From: Cobetia marina
GTDB lineage: Bacteria; Pseudomonadota; Gammaproteobacteria; Pseudomonadales; Halomonadaceae
Assembly: GCF_001720485.1 (NCBI RefSeq)
Contig: NZ_CP017114.1
Location: 2,666,001 to 2,730,000, forward strand
DNA: 64,000 nucleotides
Direction of reading: 5' to 3'
The position numbers and the translations under genes are program-made. Positions within the stretch are counted from its first letter, which is position 1; each line of letters opens with the position of its first letter. The notes under the pieces were generated by a model that saw only the letters and a list, made by a program, of their open reading frames with translations, searched no databases and was not told where the DNA came from. Below are positions 36,410-44,982 of this stretch, in pieces.

Positions 36410-37444
36410 ATGACGAGATTACTCCCGACCTCCACCGCTGGCAGCCTGCCGAAACCGTCCTGGCTCGCCGAACCGGAGGTCCTCTGGTCCCCCTGGAAGC
36501 TCGAAGGTGAGGCACTGATCGCGGGCAAGCAAGATGCCCTGCGCGTCTCCCTGCAGGAGCAGCAACACGCCGGGATCGACATCGTCAGCGATGGCGAGCA
36601 ATCGCGTCAGCACTTCGTCACCACCTTCATCGAGCACCTGAATGGTGTGGATTTCGAGAAGCGCGAAACCGTCAAGATCCGGGATCGCTACGAAGCCAGC
36701 GTGCCGTCCGTGGTCGGCCCGGTCTCCCGCCAGAAGCCGGTGTTCGTCGAGGATGCCAAGTTCCTGCGCTCGCAGACCGATCAACCGATCAAGTGGGCAC
36801 TGCCGGGACCGATGACCATGGTCGACACCCTCTTCGATGGTCATTACAAGAGCCGCGAGAAGCTGGCATGGGAATTCGCCAAGATCCTCAACGAGGAAGC
36901 CAAGGAACTCGAAGCGGCAGGCGTCGACATCATTCAGTTCGATGAACCGGCCTTCAACGTGTTCTTCGATGAAGTGAATGAATGGGGTATTGCCACGCTG
37001 GAGCGCGCGATCGAAGGCCTCAAGTGCGAGACCGCCATCCACATCTGTTACGGCTACGGCATCAAGGCCAACACCGATTGGAAGAACACCCTGGGCTCCG
37101 AATGGCGCCAGTACGAAGAAGCCTTCCCCAAGCTTCAGCAATCCAACATTGATATCGTCTCGCTGGAGTGCCACAACTCCCACGTGCCGATGGAGCTAAT
37201 CGAGCTGATTCGTGGCAAGAAGGTCATGGTTGGCGCCATCGATGTCGCCAGCAACACCATCGAGACGCCGAAAGAGGTCGCCGAGACCCTGCGCAAGGCG
37301 TTGCAGTTCGTGGATGCCGACAAGCTCTACCCCTGCACCAACTGCGGCATGGCCCCGCTCTCCCGTGAAGTCGCCCGCGGCAAGCTGCAGGCACTCAGCG
37401 CCGGCGCCGCCATCGTGCGCAAGGAACTCGAAGCACAGCGCTGA
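36410..37444 (+). CDS. mesD: Core methionine synthase MesD (MetE C-terminal domain only)
   Basis: 344 residues, about half of MetE: only the catalytic barrel is present, without the N-terminal folate-binding half. The zinc/homocysteine site of MetE is complete: H211-I-C213, E253 (S-L-E-C-H) and C312 (T-N-C-G-M). It also has D-G-E-Q-S-R and F-D-E-P-A-F typical of the family. It follows mesX and precedes a flavin reductase; a strong terminator ends the mesX-mesD unit. By family knowledge it methylates homocysteine from a donor other than methyl-folate, with DUF1852 as partner. No standard metE or metH is in the window, but they could lie elsewhere. Confidence 0.9.
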   Translation: MTRLLPTSTAGSLPKPSWLAEPEVLWSPWKLEGEALIAGKQDALRVSLQEQQHAGIDIVSDGEQSRQHFVTTFIEHLNGVDFEKRETVKIRDRYEASVPSVVGPVSRQKPVFVEDAKFLRSQTDQPIKWALPGPMTMVDTLFDGHYKSREKLAWEFAKILNEEAKELEAAGVDIIQFDEPAFNVFFDEVNEWGIATLERAIEGLKCETAIHICYGYGIKANTDWKNTLGSEWRQYEEAFPKLQQSNIDIVSLECHNSHVPMELIELIRGKKVMVGAIDVASNTIETPKEVAETLRKALQFVDADKLYPCTNCGMAPLSREVARGKLQALSAGAAIVRKELEAQR

Positions 37445-37590
37445 TCGCTTGCCGAGACACTGAACTGGCCAATGCATAGAGCGGGCCCGGACACAGCACT
37501 GACAGATAGCGCCAGGCTAGTACCGACCCGAGTTGGCCCGACGATAGTGCTCAAGAGTGGAAGCAGCTGCGGCTGATACCGCCGCAAACA

Positions 37591-37629
37591 AAAATGGCCA
37601 TCGTGAAGGATTCACGACGGCCATTTTTT
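37591..37629 (+). terminator. Rho-independent terminator after mesD
   Basis: Stem AAAATGGCC-A-TCGTGAA / TTCACGA-C-GGCCATTTT with one mismatch and a 3-base loop, running into six T (37624-37629). A classic terminator, 147 bp after the mesD stop. Confidence 0.9.
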
Positions 37630-37732
37630 CATCACTTGCCCCCTTGTCACTCAAACTCTCAGTCCCGCGCTATCGCTGCAGCCCCTCCCCCACGGCTGCT
37701 CGTTACCACCTCCCCAATTCTCAGGACCTGTC

Positions 37733-38248
37733 ATGTCGCTCTCCAACACTCACTCAGCCCCCACCATCGAACCTGCCAGTTTCCGTGAAGCCCTCGGTCA
37801 CTTCGCCTCCGGCATCACGATCATCACTACCCAGGTCGACGACGAACCGATTGGCTTCACCTGCCAGTCGTTCTACAGCGTCTCGATGAACCCGCCGCTG
37901 GTCTCCTTCAGCGTCAAGGCAAGCTCCTTCAGCTACCCGAAGATCCGCCAGGCAGAGCGCTTTGCCGTCAACATCCTCTCCAGTGAGCAAAGCCATGTCT
38001 CCAACCAGTTCGCCATGCGCGGCGCGGATAAATGGCAAGGCATCGACTGGCAGCTCTCCCCTCTCGGCAACCCGGTCATCAATGACAGCCTGCACTGGCT
38101 CGACTGCAAGATTCACGCTGAGCACCCCGCAGGTGATCACCTGATCGTGATCGGGGAAGTGAAGGGACTAAATCTGGATGTTGCAGCGACCTCACGGCCG
38201 CTACTTTATTTCAAGGGGAAGTATGGAGACTTGGCTTGGGAAGAATGA
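37733..38248 (+). CDS. Flavin reductase (FMN-binding split-barrel) family protein
   Basis: 171 residues of the flavin reductase-like family: F-A-S-G-I-T-I-I-T-T, G-F-T-C-Q-S-F-Y-S-V-S-M-N-P-P-L-V-S-F-S-V and F-A-V-N-I-L-S at the expected spacing. These enzymes supply reduced FMN/FAD to partner monooxygenases, usually from NADH. AGGA lies 6 bases before ATG. It has its own unit after the mesD terminator, but its place beside mesX-mesD suggests it could feed reduced flavin to an oxygen-dependent step there. The dehydrogenase/monooxygenase genes at 30-32 kb are another possible client but are farther away. Confidence 0.88.
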   Translation: MSLSNTHSAPTIEPASFREALGHFASGITIITTQVDDEPIGFTCQSFYSVSMNPPLVSFSVKASSFSYPKIRQAERFAVNILSSEQSHVSNQFAMRGADKWQGIDWQLSPLGNPVINDSLHWLDCKIHAEHPAGDHLIVIGEVKGLNLDVAATSRPLLYFKGKYGDLAWEE

Positions 38249-38365
38249 TATTTCATAGAGATTACTAAATTACACAATACCTAGCTTATTATGCTACTCA
38301 ATTTTCGAGAAAAGTAGGCTTCTACCAAGAATAGAAGTCTAGAGAGTTAACTTTTGGACACATAC

Positions 38366-38410
38366 TCTGAATGCAGCACTTTACCACTTTGCATCGGTGT
38401 TGCATTCAGA
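38366..38410. repeat. 14-bp inverted repeat with one mismatch
   Basis: TCTGAATGCAGCAC (38366-38379) and GTGTTGCATTCAGA (38397-38410) with a 17-base loop, just downstream of the 171-residue PD-(D/E)XK gene. Could be its terminator. Confidence 0.6.
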
Positions 38411-38426
38411 AGTAGCGCCCGAAAAA

Positions 38427-38942
38427 TCAATTTAGCTGTTCTTGTATCAACTGCCAGTTATCCTCATAGACCTCAAGATTTGAAATATAATATCTGTTAT
38501 CGTAGGATCGGAAGTTTTTGGGCCTCCTCCAATTATGCTTATCCATAAATTCTCTATAATTTTCAGAGCAGATTGTTTGAATATCTTGCTTTGTCAGAAT
38601 GAAAAAACGATCGACTGCATCGTCCTCAGGAGCCGCCAAGGCTACACATACATATATAAGCTTTGGGTTAGTAATATCTAAGTTTCCATGATCTATTTGA
38701 ATTCCCTTTTTTTCATCAAGCTCAATATCGATCCATCGATTCGCAGAAGTTGGCCAGCTATGGCCTCTGGAGGTTTTGACTTGAATAGGTAAAGTCTGAA
38801 GAGAATCGTTAGCAACAATAAGATCAAATTCGGGTACATTCCCGGTAAACGATGTTGCTATTAATCCACGTCGACCTAGCTCGGCACACACCAAGTACTC
38901 ACCAACCTGTCCAGCCAACTTACTTTTGAGTCCTTTCTTCAT
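38427..38942 (-). CDS. Orphan PD-(D/E)XK nuclease-fold protein
   Basis: 171 residues. E15 (G-E-Y-L-V-C-A-E-L), D40 (P-E-F-D-L-I-V) and Q54-V-K56 (P-I-Q-V-K-T-S) form the PD-(D/E)XK pattern of restriction-like and Holliday-junction-like nucleases, in the Q-x-K variant. The C-terminal part is unrecognised. The gene and its surroundings (38.25-39.1 kb) are AT-rich compared with both sides, indicating recent acquisition. No methylase or toxin partner is adjacent. It could be a stand-alone defence nuclease, a remnant of a larger system, or a DNA-binding protein that has lost activity. Confidence 0.7.
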   Translation of the reverse strand: MKKGLKSKLAGQVGEYLVCAELGRRGLIATSFTGNVPEFDLIVANDSLQTLPIQVKTSRGHSWPTSANRWIDIELDEKKGIQIDHGNLDITNPKLIYVCVALAAPEDDAVDRFFILTKQDIQTICSENYREFMDKHNWRRPKNFRSYDNRYYISNLEVYEDNWQLIQEQLN

Positions 38943-39115
38943 TCCTCAATCCCCTACAAGGTGCGACCATTATAGAATTTCACACCATACTAATAATACA
39001 TGAATATCAATTTAAAAATAAATAGAATATTCACTAGCTTCAGGTAAGCCCTCACCAACGTCTGTTGCACTCAGGTCAACAAACACGACGCTCTCTGGTC
39101 TCCCTCCGTGCTTCC

Positions 39116-39160
39116 TCCTTGTTCTAGCGTAGTCAAGCAGCTCCTAAACTAGAACAAGGA
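39116..39160 (+). promoter_or_regulatory. 12-bp perfect inverted repeat covering the ribosome binding site of the M20 gene
   Basis: TCCTTGTTCTAG (39116-39127) and CTAGAACAAGGA (39149-39160) with a 21-base spacer. The right arm contains the AAGGA Shine-Dalgarno of the gene starting at 39167. In RNA the hairpin would hide the ribosome binding site; in DNA it would make a long two-fold operator. Confidence 0.65.
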
Positions 39161-39166
39161 CAATTG

Positions 39167-40321
39167 ATGTTTACCAACAGTCAGTTAGAGACAGCCAGAT
39201 CGCTCAGACACCACTTCCATCAGCACCCCGAGCTGAAGTTCGAGGAGACCCAGACAGCGAAGGTGGTCGCCGAGAGATTGCGCGAGCTGGGATACAAGGT
39301 CACAGAGGGTATTGCAGAGACAGGTGTCTTGGCGGAACTGGACACTGGTCGCCCGGGGCCCGTGATCGCCTTTCGCGCGGACATGGATGCGCTGCCGATT
39401 GATGAGGCCAACACCTTTTCACACTGTTCCACCAAGCGTGGGCTGATGCATGCCTGCGGACATGATGGCCATACCGCCACACTCCTCTTGGCAGCTGAAG
39501 CCATCATGGAGCAGCGCGGTACCCTGTCAGGGCATCTGAAGCTTATCTTCCAGCCAGCGGAGGAAGGTGGTAACGGCGCGGCACGGATGATCGAAGAAGG
39601 TGTGCTGGAGAATCCGAAAGTCTCCGCGATATTCGGCTACCACAATCGTCCGAACTTCCCGGCCGGCCAGGTATTCGTCAAACCCGGTCCAGCCATGGGG
39701 GGTAACGACACCTTCCGTGTCACTGTCGAAGGGAAAACCGGGCATGCCGCCATGCCGCACCTGGCAGTGGATGCGATCTATGTGGGTACCTCGATCATCC
39801 AGCAGCTTCAAGGACTGGTCGCGCGTCACAAATCGCCGCTGGAAGCAGGTGTCATCACGATTGCCGCCTTCCATGCCGGTGATGCGGCCAACATCATCCC
39901 CGGCGAAGCCGAGATCCTGATCAACATACGCAGTGACCGCACTTCGTCACGAGATGCTCTGGCCGGCCAGCTTGAGCAGGTCATTTCGGGCGTGTGCAGC
40001 GCGCATGGCGCTAGCTACCGAATGACGCATGAGCTCGAGATCCCGCCTCTCCTCAATGACGCCGAATGGTCTGACAAGGTTCTCGAGATCGCTCGTCAGC
40101 ACCAGGTCAGTGATGACATTAAGAAGCTGGATTACATGCCCACCATGGGCGCTGAGGACTTCGCCTTCTACCTAAGAGAAATCCCCGGGTGCTTCTTCTT
40201 CGTCGGTAACGGCGACAGCGCCTATCTCCATAACGAGCATTACGACTTCAACGACTCCATCCTGCCGATCGCGGGCGGTGTCTTCCTGTCATTGGCCAAG
40301 GACTTGCTGGCACGCGATTGA
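39167..40321 (+). CDS. M20-family amidohydrolase (hippurate/N-acyl-amino-acid hydrolase type)
   Basis: 384 residues, M20D group. Metal-site segments are A-C-G-H-D-G-H-T-A, P-A-E-E-G-G-N-G-A-A and the late G-A-E-D-F-A-F-Y; the dimerisation-domain H-A-A-M-P is also present. Start 39167 (ATG) has AAGGA; a TTG one codon earlier is not needed. It precedes an AbgT-type carrier by 37 bp, as in p-aminobenzoyl-glutamate utilisation, where M20 peptidases cleave the imported conjugate. Here only one M20 gene is present instead of the abgA/abgB pair, so other N-acyl amino acids are possible. Expression may be controlled by the hairpin over its ribosome binding site. Confidence 0.9.
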   Translation: MFTNSQLETARSLRHHFHQHPELKFEETQTAKVVAERLRELGYKVTEGIAETGVLAELDTGRPGPVIAFRADMDALPIDEANTFSHCSTKRGLMHACGHDGHTATLLLAAEAIMEQRGTLSGHLKLIFQPAEEGGNGAARMIEEGVLENPKVSAIFGYHNRPNFPAGQVFVKPGPAMGGNDTFRVTVEGKTGHAAMPHLAVDAIYVGTSIIQQLQGLVARHKSPLEAGVITIAAFHAGDAANIIPGEAEILINIRSDRTSSRDALAGQLEQVISGVCSAHGASYRMTHELEIPPLLNDAEWSDKVLEIARQHQVSDDIKKLDYMPTMGAEDFAFYLREIPGCFFFVGNGDSAYLHNEHYDFNDSILPIAGGVFLSLAKDLLARD

Positions 40322-40358
40322 ACAAGTCGGTCAGATCAACATAACAAGGACAACAACA

Positions 40359-41864
40359 ATGCAAGCCGTTCTCGCATCCATCGAACGTACAGGGAACAAG
40401 CTCCCTCACCCCTTCATTCTGTTCACGATTCTGGCAGGACTGATCATCCTTGCCTCGGCGGTGCTGGACCTACTCGGTGTGTCTGCCGTCAATCCGCAAA
40501 GCGATGCCGTGGTACATGTGCGTAGCCTGGTATCACCTGAGGGGCTGGAGTTCATGTTGACCAGCGTGGTCAGCAACTTCATCAACTTCCCGCCCCTGGG
40601 GCTCATCCTGGTCGTCATGTTCGGGATAGGCCTGGCTGACAAGGTCGGTCTCATGTCCACGCTCATGCAGGTCAGCGTCGCGAAAGCGCCTCCGGTCCTG
40701 CTGACGTTCTGCGTCTTCATGGCGGGTATCTGCGGCAGTATCGCCTCGGATGCCAACTACCTGATCCTGATACCGCTCGCGGCGATGGTGTACCACTCTG
40801 TGGGCCGTCATCCCATCGCCGGAGCCGCAGCAGCCTATGCAGCTGCCGGCGCCGGCTACGATGCCAGTCTGTTCGTGACCGTGGGCGACGCACTGTTCTC
40901 CGGCATCACCACGGATGCTGCCAGGCTCGTGGATCCTGATGCCTATATATCACCGGTCGACAACTACTACTTCGTCGCCTGTTCGGTGTTCGTGCTGGCC
41001 ATCGTCGGGACTCTCATCATCGACAAGGTGGTGGAGCCGCGTCTGCAGCGCGTCCTGCCCATGGGTAAGGACTTCACGGCACAGGGTGAAAAGCCTGAGT
41101 TGAAGCCTGAAGAATGGACCGGCATCAAGCGCGTCGGCCTAGCCACACTGGCCTATGTGATACTTGTCTTGATCGCGGTACTGCCTGAGGCTTCACCGCT
41201 GCGCAATGCCGATGGCGGCTTGATCCCCTCTCCCTTCCTCAAGTCTCTCGTGCCGCTGATGTTCCTGTACTTCGTACTGATAGGCCTTGTCTACGGCGCG
41301 ACTGTCGGCAAGATCACCAGCAGTCGCGATGTCCCACAGAAGATGGCGGAATCTGCCAGCGAGCTGGCCCCGACGCTGGTGCTGTTCTTCGCGATCTCGC
41401 AGTTCATCGCCTACTTCAAGTGGTCCGAGCTGGGCCAGTTCATTGCCATTGAAGGCTCTGATATCTTACAGAGCACAGGCTTTACCGGCCTGCCGCTGGT
41501 CGGTGCCTTCATCGTGATGACGGCAGTGCTCAACATCTTCATGACGAGCGGCTCCGCCCAATGGGCACTGATGGCACCGGTCTTCGTGCCCATGCTGATG
41601 ATGATCGATTTCGACCCTGCCTTCGTGCAGGCGATGTTCCGTATCGGGGATTCCAGTACCAATATCATCTCGCCGATGAGCCCCTACTTCTCGGTGGCGT
41701 TGGTCTACATGCAGCGCTATCAACCGGAAATGGGCCTCGGTACTCTCGTGGCTACCATGCTGCCGCTGGCGCTTGGCTTCCTGATCGCCTGGTCGGCCTT
41801 CCTGATGCTATGGCTCTCACTGGGCTGGGCCATCGGGCCGGGGGTCTACATGATGGCGAGCTGA
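40359..41864 (+). CDS. AbgT-family transporter (aminobenzoyl-glutamate type)
   Basis: 501 residues with about ten or more hydrophobic segments. Family features include M-F-G-I-G-L-A-D-K-V-G-L-M, A-A-A-A-Y-A-A-A-G-A-G-Y-D-A-S-L-F and the late G-D-S-S-T-N-I-I-S-P-M-S-P-Y. Start 40359 is preceded by the same AACAAGGACAA string that precedes the M20 gene; a longer frame from 40278 overlaps the M20 gene and is not conserved. AbgT proteins import p-aminobenzoyl-glutamate, and some export sulfonamides. The operon with an M20 hydrolase favours import. Confidence 0.9.
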   Translation: MQAVLASIERTGNKLPHPFILFTILAGLIILASAVLDLLGVSAVNPQSDAVVHVRSLVSPEGLEFMLTSVVSNFINFPPLGLILVVMFGIGLADKVGLMSTLMQVSVAKAPPVLLTFCVFMAGICGSIASDANYLILIPLAAMVYHSVGRHPIAGAAAAYAAAGAGYDASLFVTVGDALFSGITTDAARLVDPDAYISPVDNYYFVACSVFVLAIVGTLIIDKVVEPRLQRVLPMGKDFTAQGEKPELKPEEWTGIKRVGLATLAYVILVLIAVLPEASPLRNADGGLIPSPFLKSLVPLMFLYFVLIGLVYGATVGKITSSRDVPQKMAESASELAPTLVLFFAISQFIAYFKWSELGQFIAIEGSDILQSTGFTGLPLVGAFIVMTAVLNIFMTSGSAQWALMAPVFVPMLMMIDFDPAFVQAMFRIGDSSTNIISPMSPYFSVALVYMQRYQPEMGLGTLVATMLPLALGFLIAWSAFLMLWLSLGWAIGPGVYMMAS

Positions 41865-41865
41865 G

Positions 41866-42762
41866 TCAGTGCATCCCCATCATCACCTTCCATAGATAGT
41901 CGGCAGCCGGCGTCAGCCGTCTGCCGACTCTGCGTACCAGATTGCCTTGGGTCGCCTCTGCCAAAGGATGCTCGATGGGGATGGCAGACAGGAGGCCCGC
42001 CGAGACCTCTTCATGTGCAGCGGCTGCCGTCATGAAGGCGACACCGATACCCGCACAAGCCATCCGGCGAGAAATGGAGTGCAGATTGCAGCGATAGGAA
42101 GGTGTCGCGACCTGACCCGCTGTACGGAAGATGTCATTGACCAGACGCTGCGACCCCGAAACCTCCGGCAAAAAGATCAACTTGTGACGCGCCAACTCGG
42201 CCACGGAGACGCTTTCATGATCTGCCAAGGGATGGTCCCTCGCCACGAGAGCACATAGAGGCCCGCGGGCAAAGGAATGCACGACCAGACGTGGGTCTAC
42301 CACCGGTCCGTAAGTCACCGCGATATCCACCTCATCATGCAAGACCATCTCATGAGGCTCGCGCGGCACATAGATGCCGGTGCGCATATCGATCATCACA
42401 TCCGGATAACGCTTTGCGACGGTACTCAGCACCGACTTGATGAAGCTATCCACGAAACCATCACCGACAGAGACAGTGACCTGCCCTGTCTGCAGATTCT
42501 TCCAGCGTGACAGCGTATCGCGAAGCTCGGAGTTGAGTTGCCGCTGTGCCAGATAACTCTCCAGCACCAGTCTCCCCGCCTCCGTTGGCAGTACATGGCG
42601 GCCATTTCTCTCGAGCAACGCCACGCCCAGCGCATTCTCCAGACTCCGGATCTGACGCGTTACGACAGAAGGATTCACATCCAGATGCTCTGCAGCCGCC
42701 CGAACCCCACCACAACTACTGACTTCCTGCAGATAAAGCGCGCGCTTGTCCAGACACTCCAT
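41866..42762 (-). CDS. LysR-type transcription regulator
   Basis: 298 residues: N-terminal HTH (A-A-A-E-H-L-D-V-N-P-S-V-V-T-R-Q-I-R-S-L-E) and LysR effector domain. It converges on the AbgT gene with only 1 bp between the two stop codons, so it is a likely local regulator of the M20/AbgT operon, though convergent rather than the more usual divergent arrangement. The upstream 207 bp separate it from the divergent hsdM. Confidence 0.9.
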   Translation of the reverse strand: MECLDKRALYLQEVSSCGGVRAAAEHLDVNPSVVTRQIRSLENALGVALLERNGRHVLPTEAGRLVLESYLAQRQLNSELRDTLSRWKNLQTGQVTVSVGDGFVDSFIKSVLSTVAKRYPDVMIDMRTGIYVPREPHEMVLHDEVDIAVTYGPVVDPRLVVHSFARGPLCALVARDHPLADHESVSVAELARHKLIFLPEVSGSQRLVNDIFRTAGQVATPSYRCNLHSISRRMACAGIGVAFMTAAAAHEEVSAGLLSAIPIEHPLAEATQGNLVRRVGRRLTPAADYLWKVMMGMH

Positions 42763-42969
42763 TTGTCACTACGCCTCTGATAATCAGTGCTACATGCTGG
42801 TAGTCATACAGATACCACAGATTCCATCTGCACATCGCATGTCGCTAACTGCCTGAATATGCGACGCACCTCGCCATACCCTGATTTAGTCATGATGCAT
42901 GACGCGCTATCATGCCCCTACAGCCTTATCTGCAATTCCTGAAGCAGTTCCATACGCGGGAGCATCATC

Positions 42970-44982
42970 GTGAACACGGAAAGTCATTCCCAGCTGGCGA
43001 GTTACATCTGGTCCATCGCGGACCTGCTGCGCGGCGACTTCAAGCAGTCTCAATACGGGCGCATCATCCTGCCCTTCACCCTGCTGCGCCGCCTGGAGTG
43101 CGTACTGCAAGACACCAAGGCCAAGACACTGGCCGTGGCAGAGGAGAACGCCGACAAGCCGGATACCCTGCGCGAGAAACTGTTGATGCGTGCCACCGGG
43201 CGCGAGTTCTTCAATGCGTCACCGCTTAGCCTGGGCACGCTCTCCGCGACCCAGACATCTGAAGACTTGATGAGCTACGTGCAGGCCTTCAGCCCCAGCG
43301 CGCGGGAGATCTTCGAGCACTTCGAGTTCGAGAACTTCGTCCTGCAGCTGAGCAACAACAACCTGCTCTACAAGGTGGTCGAGCGCGTCGCCGAGATCGA
43401 CCTCAGCCCCGAGGCTGTCAGCAACTACGAAATGGGTATCATCTTCGAGGAGCTGATCCGCAAGTTTGCCGAGAGCTCCAACGAGACCGCCGGTGAGCAC
43501 TTCACTCCGCGCGATATCGTTCACCTCACCACTTCACTGCTGATGACCGGTGAAGAAGAACACATCGCGCCCGGTGGTATCGTCACCCTGTATGACCCCA
43601 CAGCGGGTACCGGTGGCTTCCTCTCCGAGGGCGATGCCTACATTCAGGACATCAGCCACAACGTCAGCGTCTCGCTGCACGGGCAGGAGCTCAATCCCGA
43701 GTCCTACGCCATCTGCAAGGGCGACATGCTGATCAAGGGCCAGGGCATTAATCAAATCAAGCTCGGCAATACCCTCTCCGATGACCAGCTGGCCGGTGAG
43801 CGCTTCGCCTACATGCTCTCCAACCCGCCCTTCGGTGTTGACTGGAAGAAGGTGCAGAAGCAGATCACCGATGAGCACACCTTCAAGGGCCACGATGGTC
43901 GCTTTGGCCCCGGCCTGCCGCGTGTCTCCGATGGCTCGCTGCTGTTCCTCATGCACCTGGTCGCCAAGATGCGCGCGCCCAGCGATGGCGGCTCGCGTAT
44001 CGGCATCATCCTCAATGGTTCGCCGTTGTTTACCGGCGGTGCCGGCAGTGGTGAGTCCGAGATTCGCCGCTACCTACTCACCCGCGACATGGTGGAAGCC
44101 ATCATCGCGCTGCCGACGGACATGTTCTACAACACCGGCATTGCCACCTATGTGTGGATTCTCTCCAACCGCAAGCCGAAGGCACGCAAGGGCAAGGTGC
44201 AGCTGATCAATGCCGGTGACATGGGCAGCAAGATGCGCAAGTCGCTCGGCAGCAAGCGCAAGTACCTGGAAGACGGCCAGATTGAAGAGCTGGTGCGCCT
44301 CTACGGCAGCTTTGCTGGAGAAGACGAGAGCCTCACGGAAGACGGCGCGCCGCGCAGCAAGATCTTCGCCAATGAGGACTTCGGCTACCGCCGTATCACT
44401 GTCGAGCGTCCGCTACGCCTCGACTTCCAGGCCAGTGAAGAACGCCTCGCCCGCCTGAGTGACGAGAAGGCCATCCAGAAGCTCAAGGAAGAAGAACGCA
44501 GCGCTCTGCTCGCCGCCTGCACCACCCTGCCGGATACCCTATTCACCAACCGTGACGCCTTCACCAAGATGCTCAAGGCCACCTTCAAGGCGGAGCTTCC
44601 CGCCAGCATGAAAGTCGGTGCCCCGCTGCTCAAGGCCGTCATGAATGCTTTGAGCGAGCGCAGTGACACAGCCGATATCTGTTGTGACAAGTACGGCAAT
44701 CCGGAAGCCGACAGCGGCCTGCGCGACTACGAGAATGTGCCGATGAATGAATCGGTGTTGGAGTACTTCGAGCGTGAAGTGAAGCCCCACGTGCCCGATG
44801 CCTGGATCGATGACACCAAACGTGACCCGCTCTCTGGCCGTCTCGGCATCGAAGGCTATGAAATCCCCTTCAACCGCCACTTCTACCAGTTCGTGCCGCC
44901 GCGCCCGCTGGAGGCCATCGATGCCGACCTCAAGGCCTGTACCGACCGTATCAAGCAGATGATCGAGGAGATGTCGGCATGA
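42970..44982 (+). CDS. hsdM: Type I restriction-modification methyltransferase subunit HsdM
   Basis: 670 residues. An N-terminal helical HsdM_N domain (L-A-S-Y-I-W-S-I-A-D-L-L-R) precedes the N6-adenine methylase domain, with SAM-binding motif I D209-P-T-A-G-T-G-G-F and catalytic motif IV N285-P-P-F-G. The start is GTG with GGGAG upstream. First gene of the hsdM-hsdS-GIY-YIG-hsdR operon and overlaps hsdS by 4 bp. Modifies host DNA as M2S and cleaves with HsdR added. Confidence 0.96.
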   Translation: MNTESHSQLASYIWSIADLLRGDFKQSQYGRIILPFTLLRRLECVLQDTKAKTLAVAEENADKPDTLREKLLMRATGREFFNASPLSLGTLSATQTSEDLMSYVQAFSPSAREIFEHFEFENFVLQLSNNNLLYKVVERVAEIDLSPEAVSNYEMGIIFEELIRKFAESSNETAGEHFTPRDIVHLTTSLLMTGEEEHIAPGGIVTLYDPTAGTGGFLSEGDAYIQDISHNVSVSLHGQELNPESYAICKGDMLIKGQGINQIKLGNTLSDDQLAGERFAYMLSNPPFGVDWKKVQKQITDEHTFKGHDGRFGPGLPRVSDGSLLFLMHLVAKMRAPSDGGSRIGIILNGSPLFTGGAGSGESEIRRYLLTRDMVEAIIALPTDMFYNTGIATYVWILSNRKPKARKGKVQLINAGDMGSKMRKSLGSKRKYLEDGQIEELVRLYGSFAGEDESLTEDGAPRSKIFANEDFGYRRITVERPLRLDFQASEERLARLSDEKAIQKLKEEERSALLAACTTLPDTLFTNRDAFTKMLKATFKAELPASMKVGAPLLKAVMNALSERSDTADICCDKYGNPEADSGLRDYENVPMNESVLEYFEREVKPHVPDAWIDDTKRDPLSGRLGIEGYEIPFNRHFYQFVPPRPLEAIDADLKACTDRIKQMIEEMSA

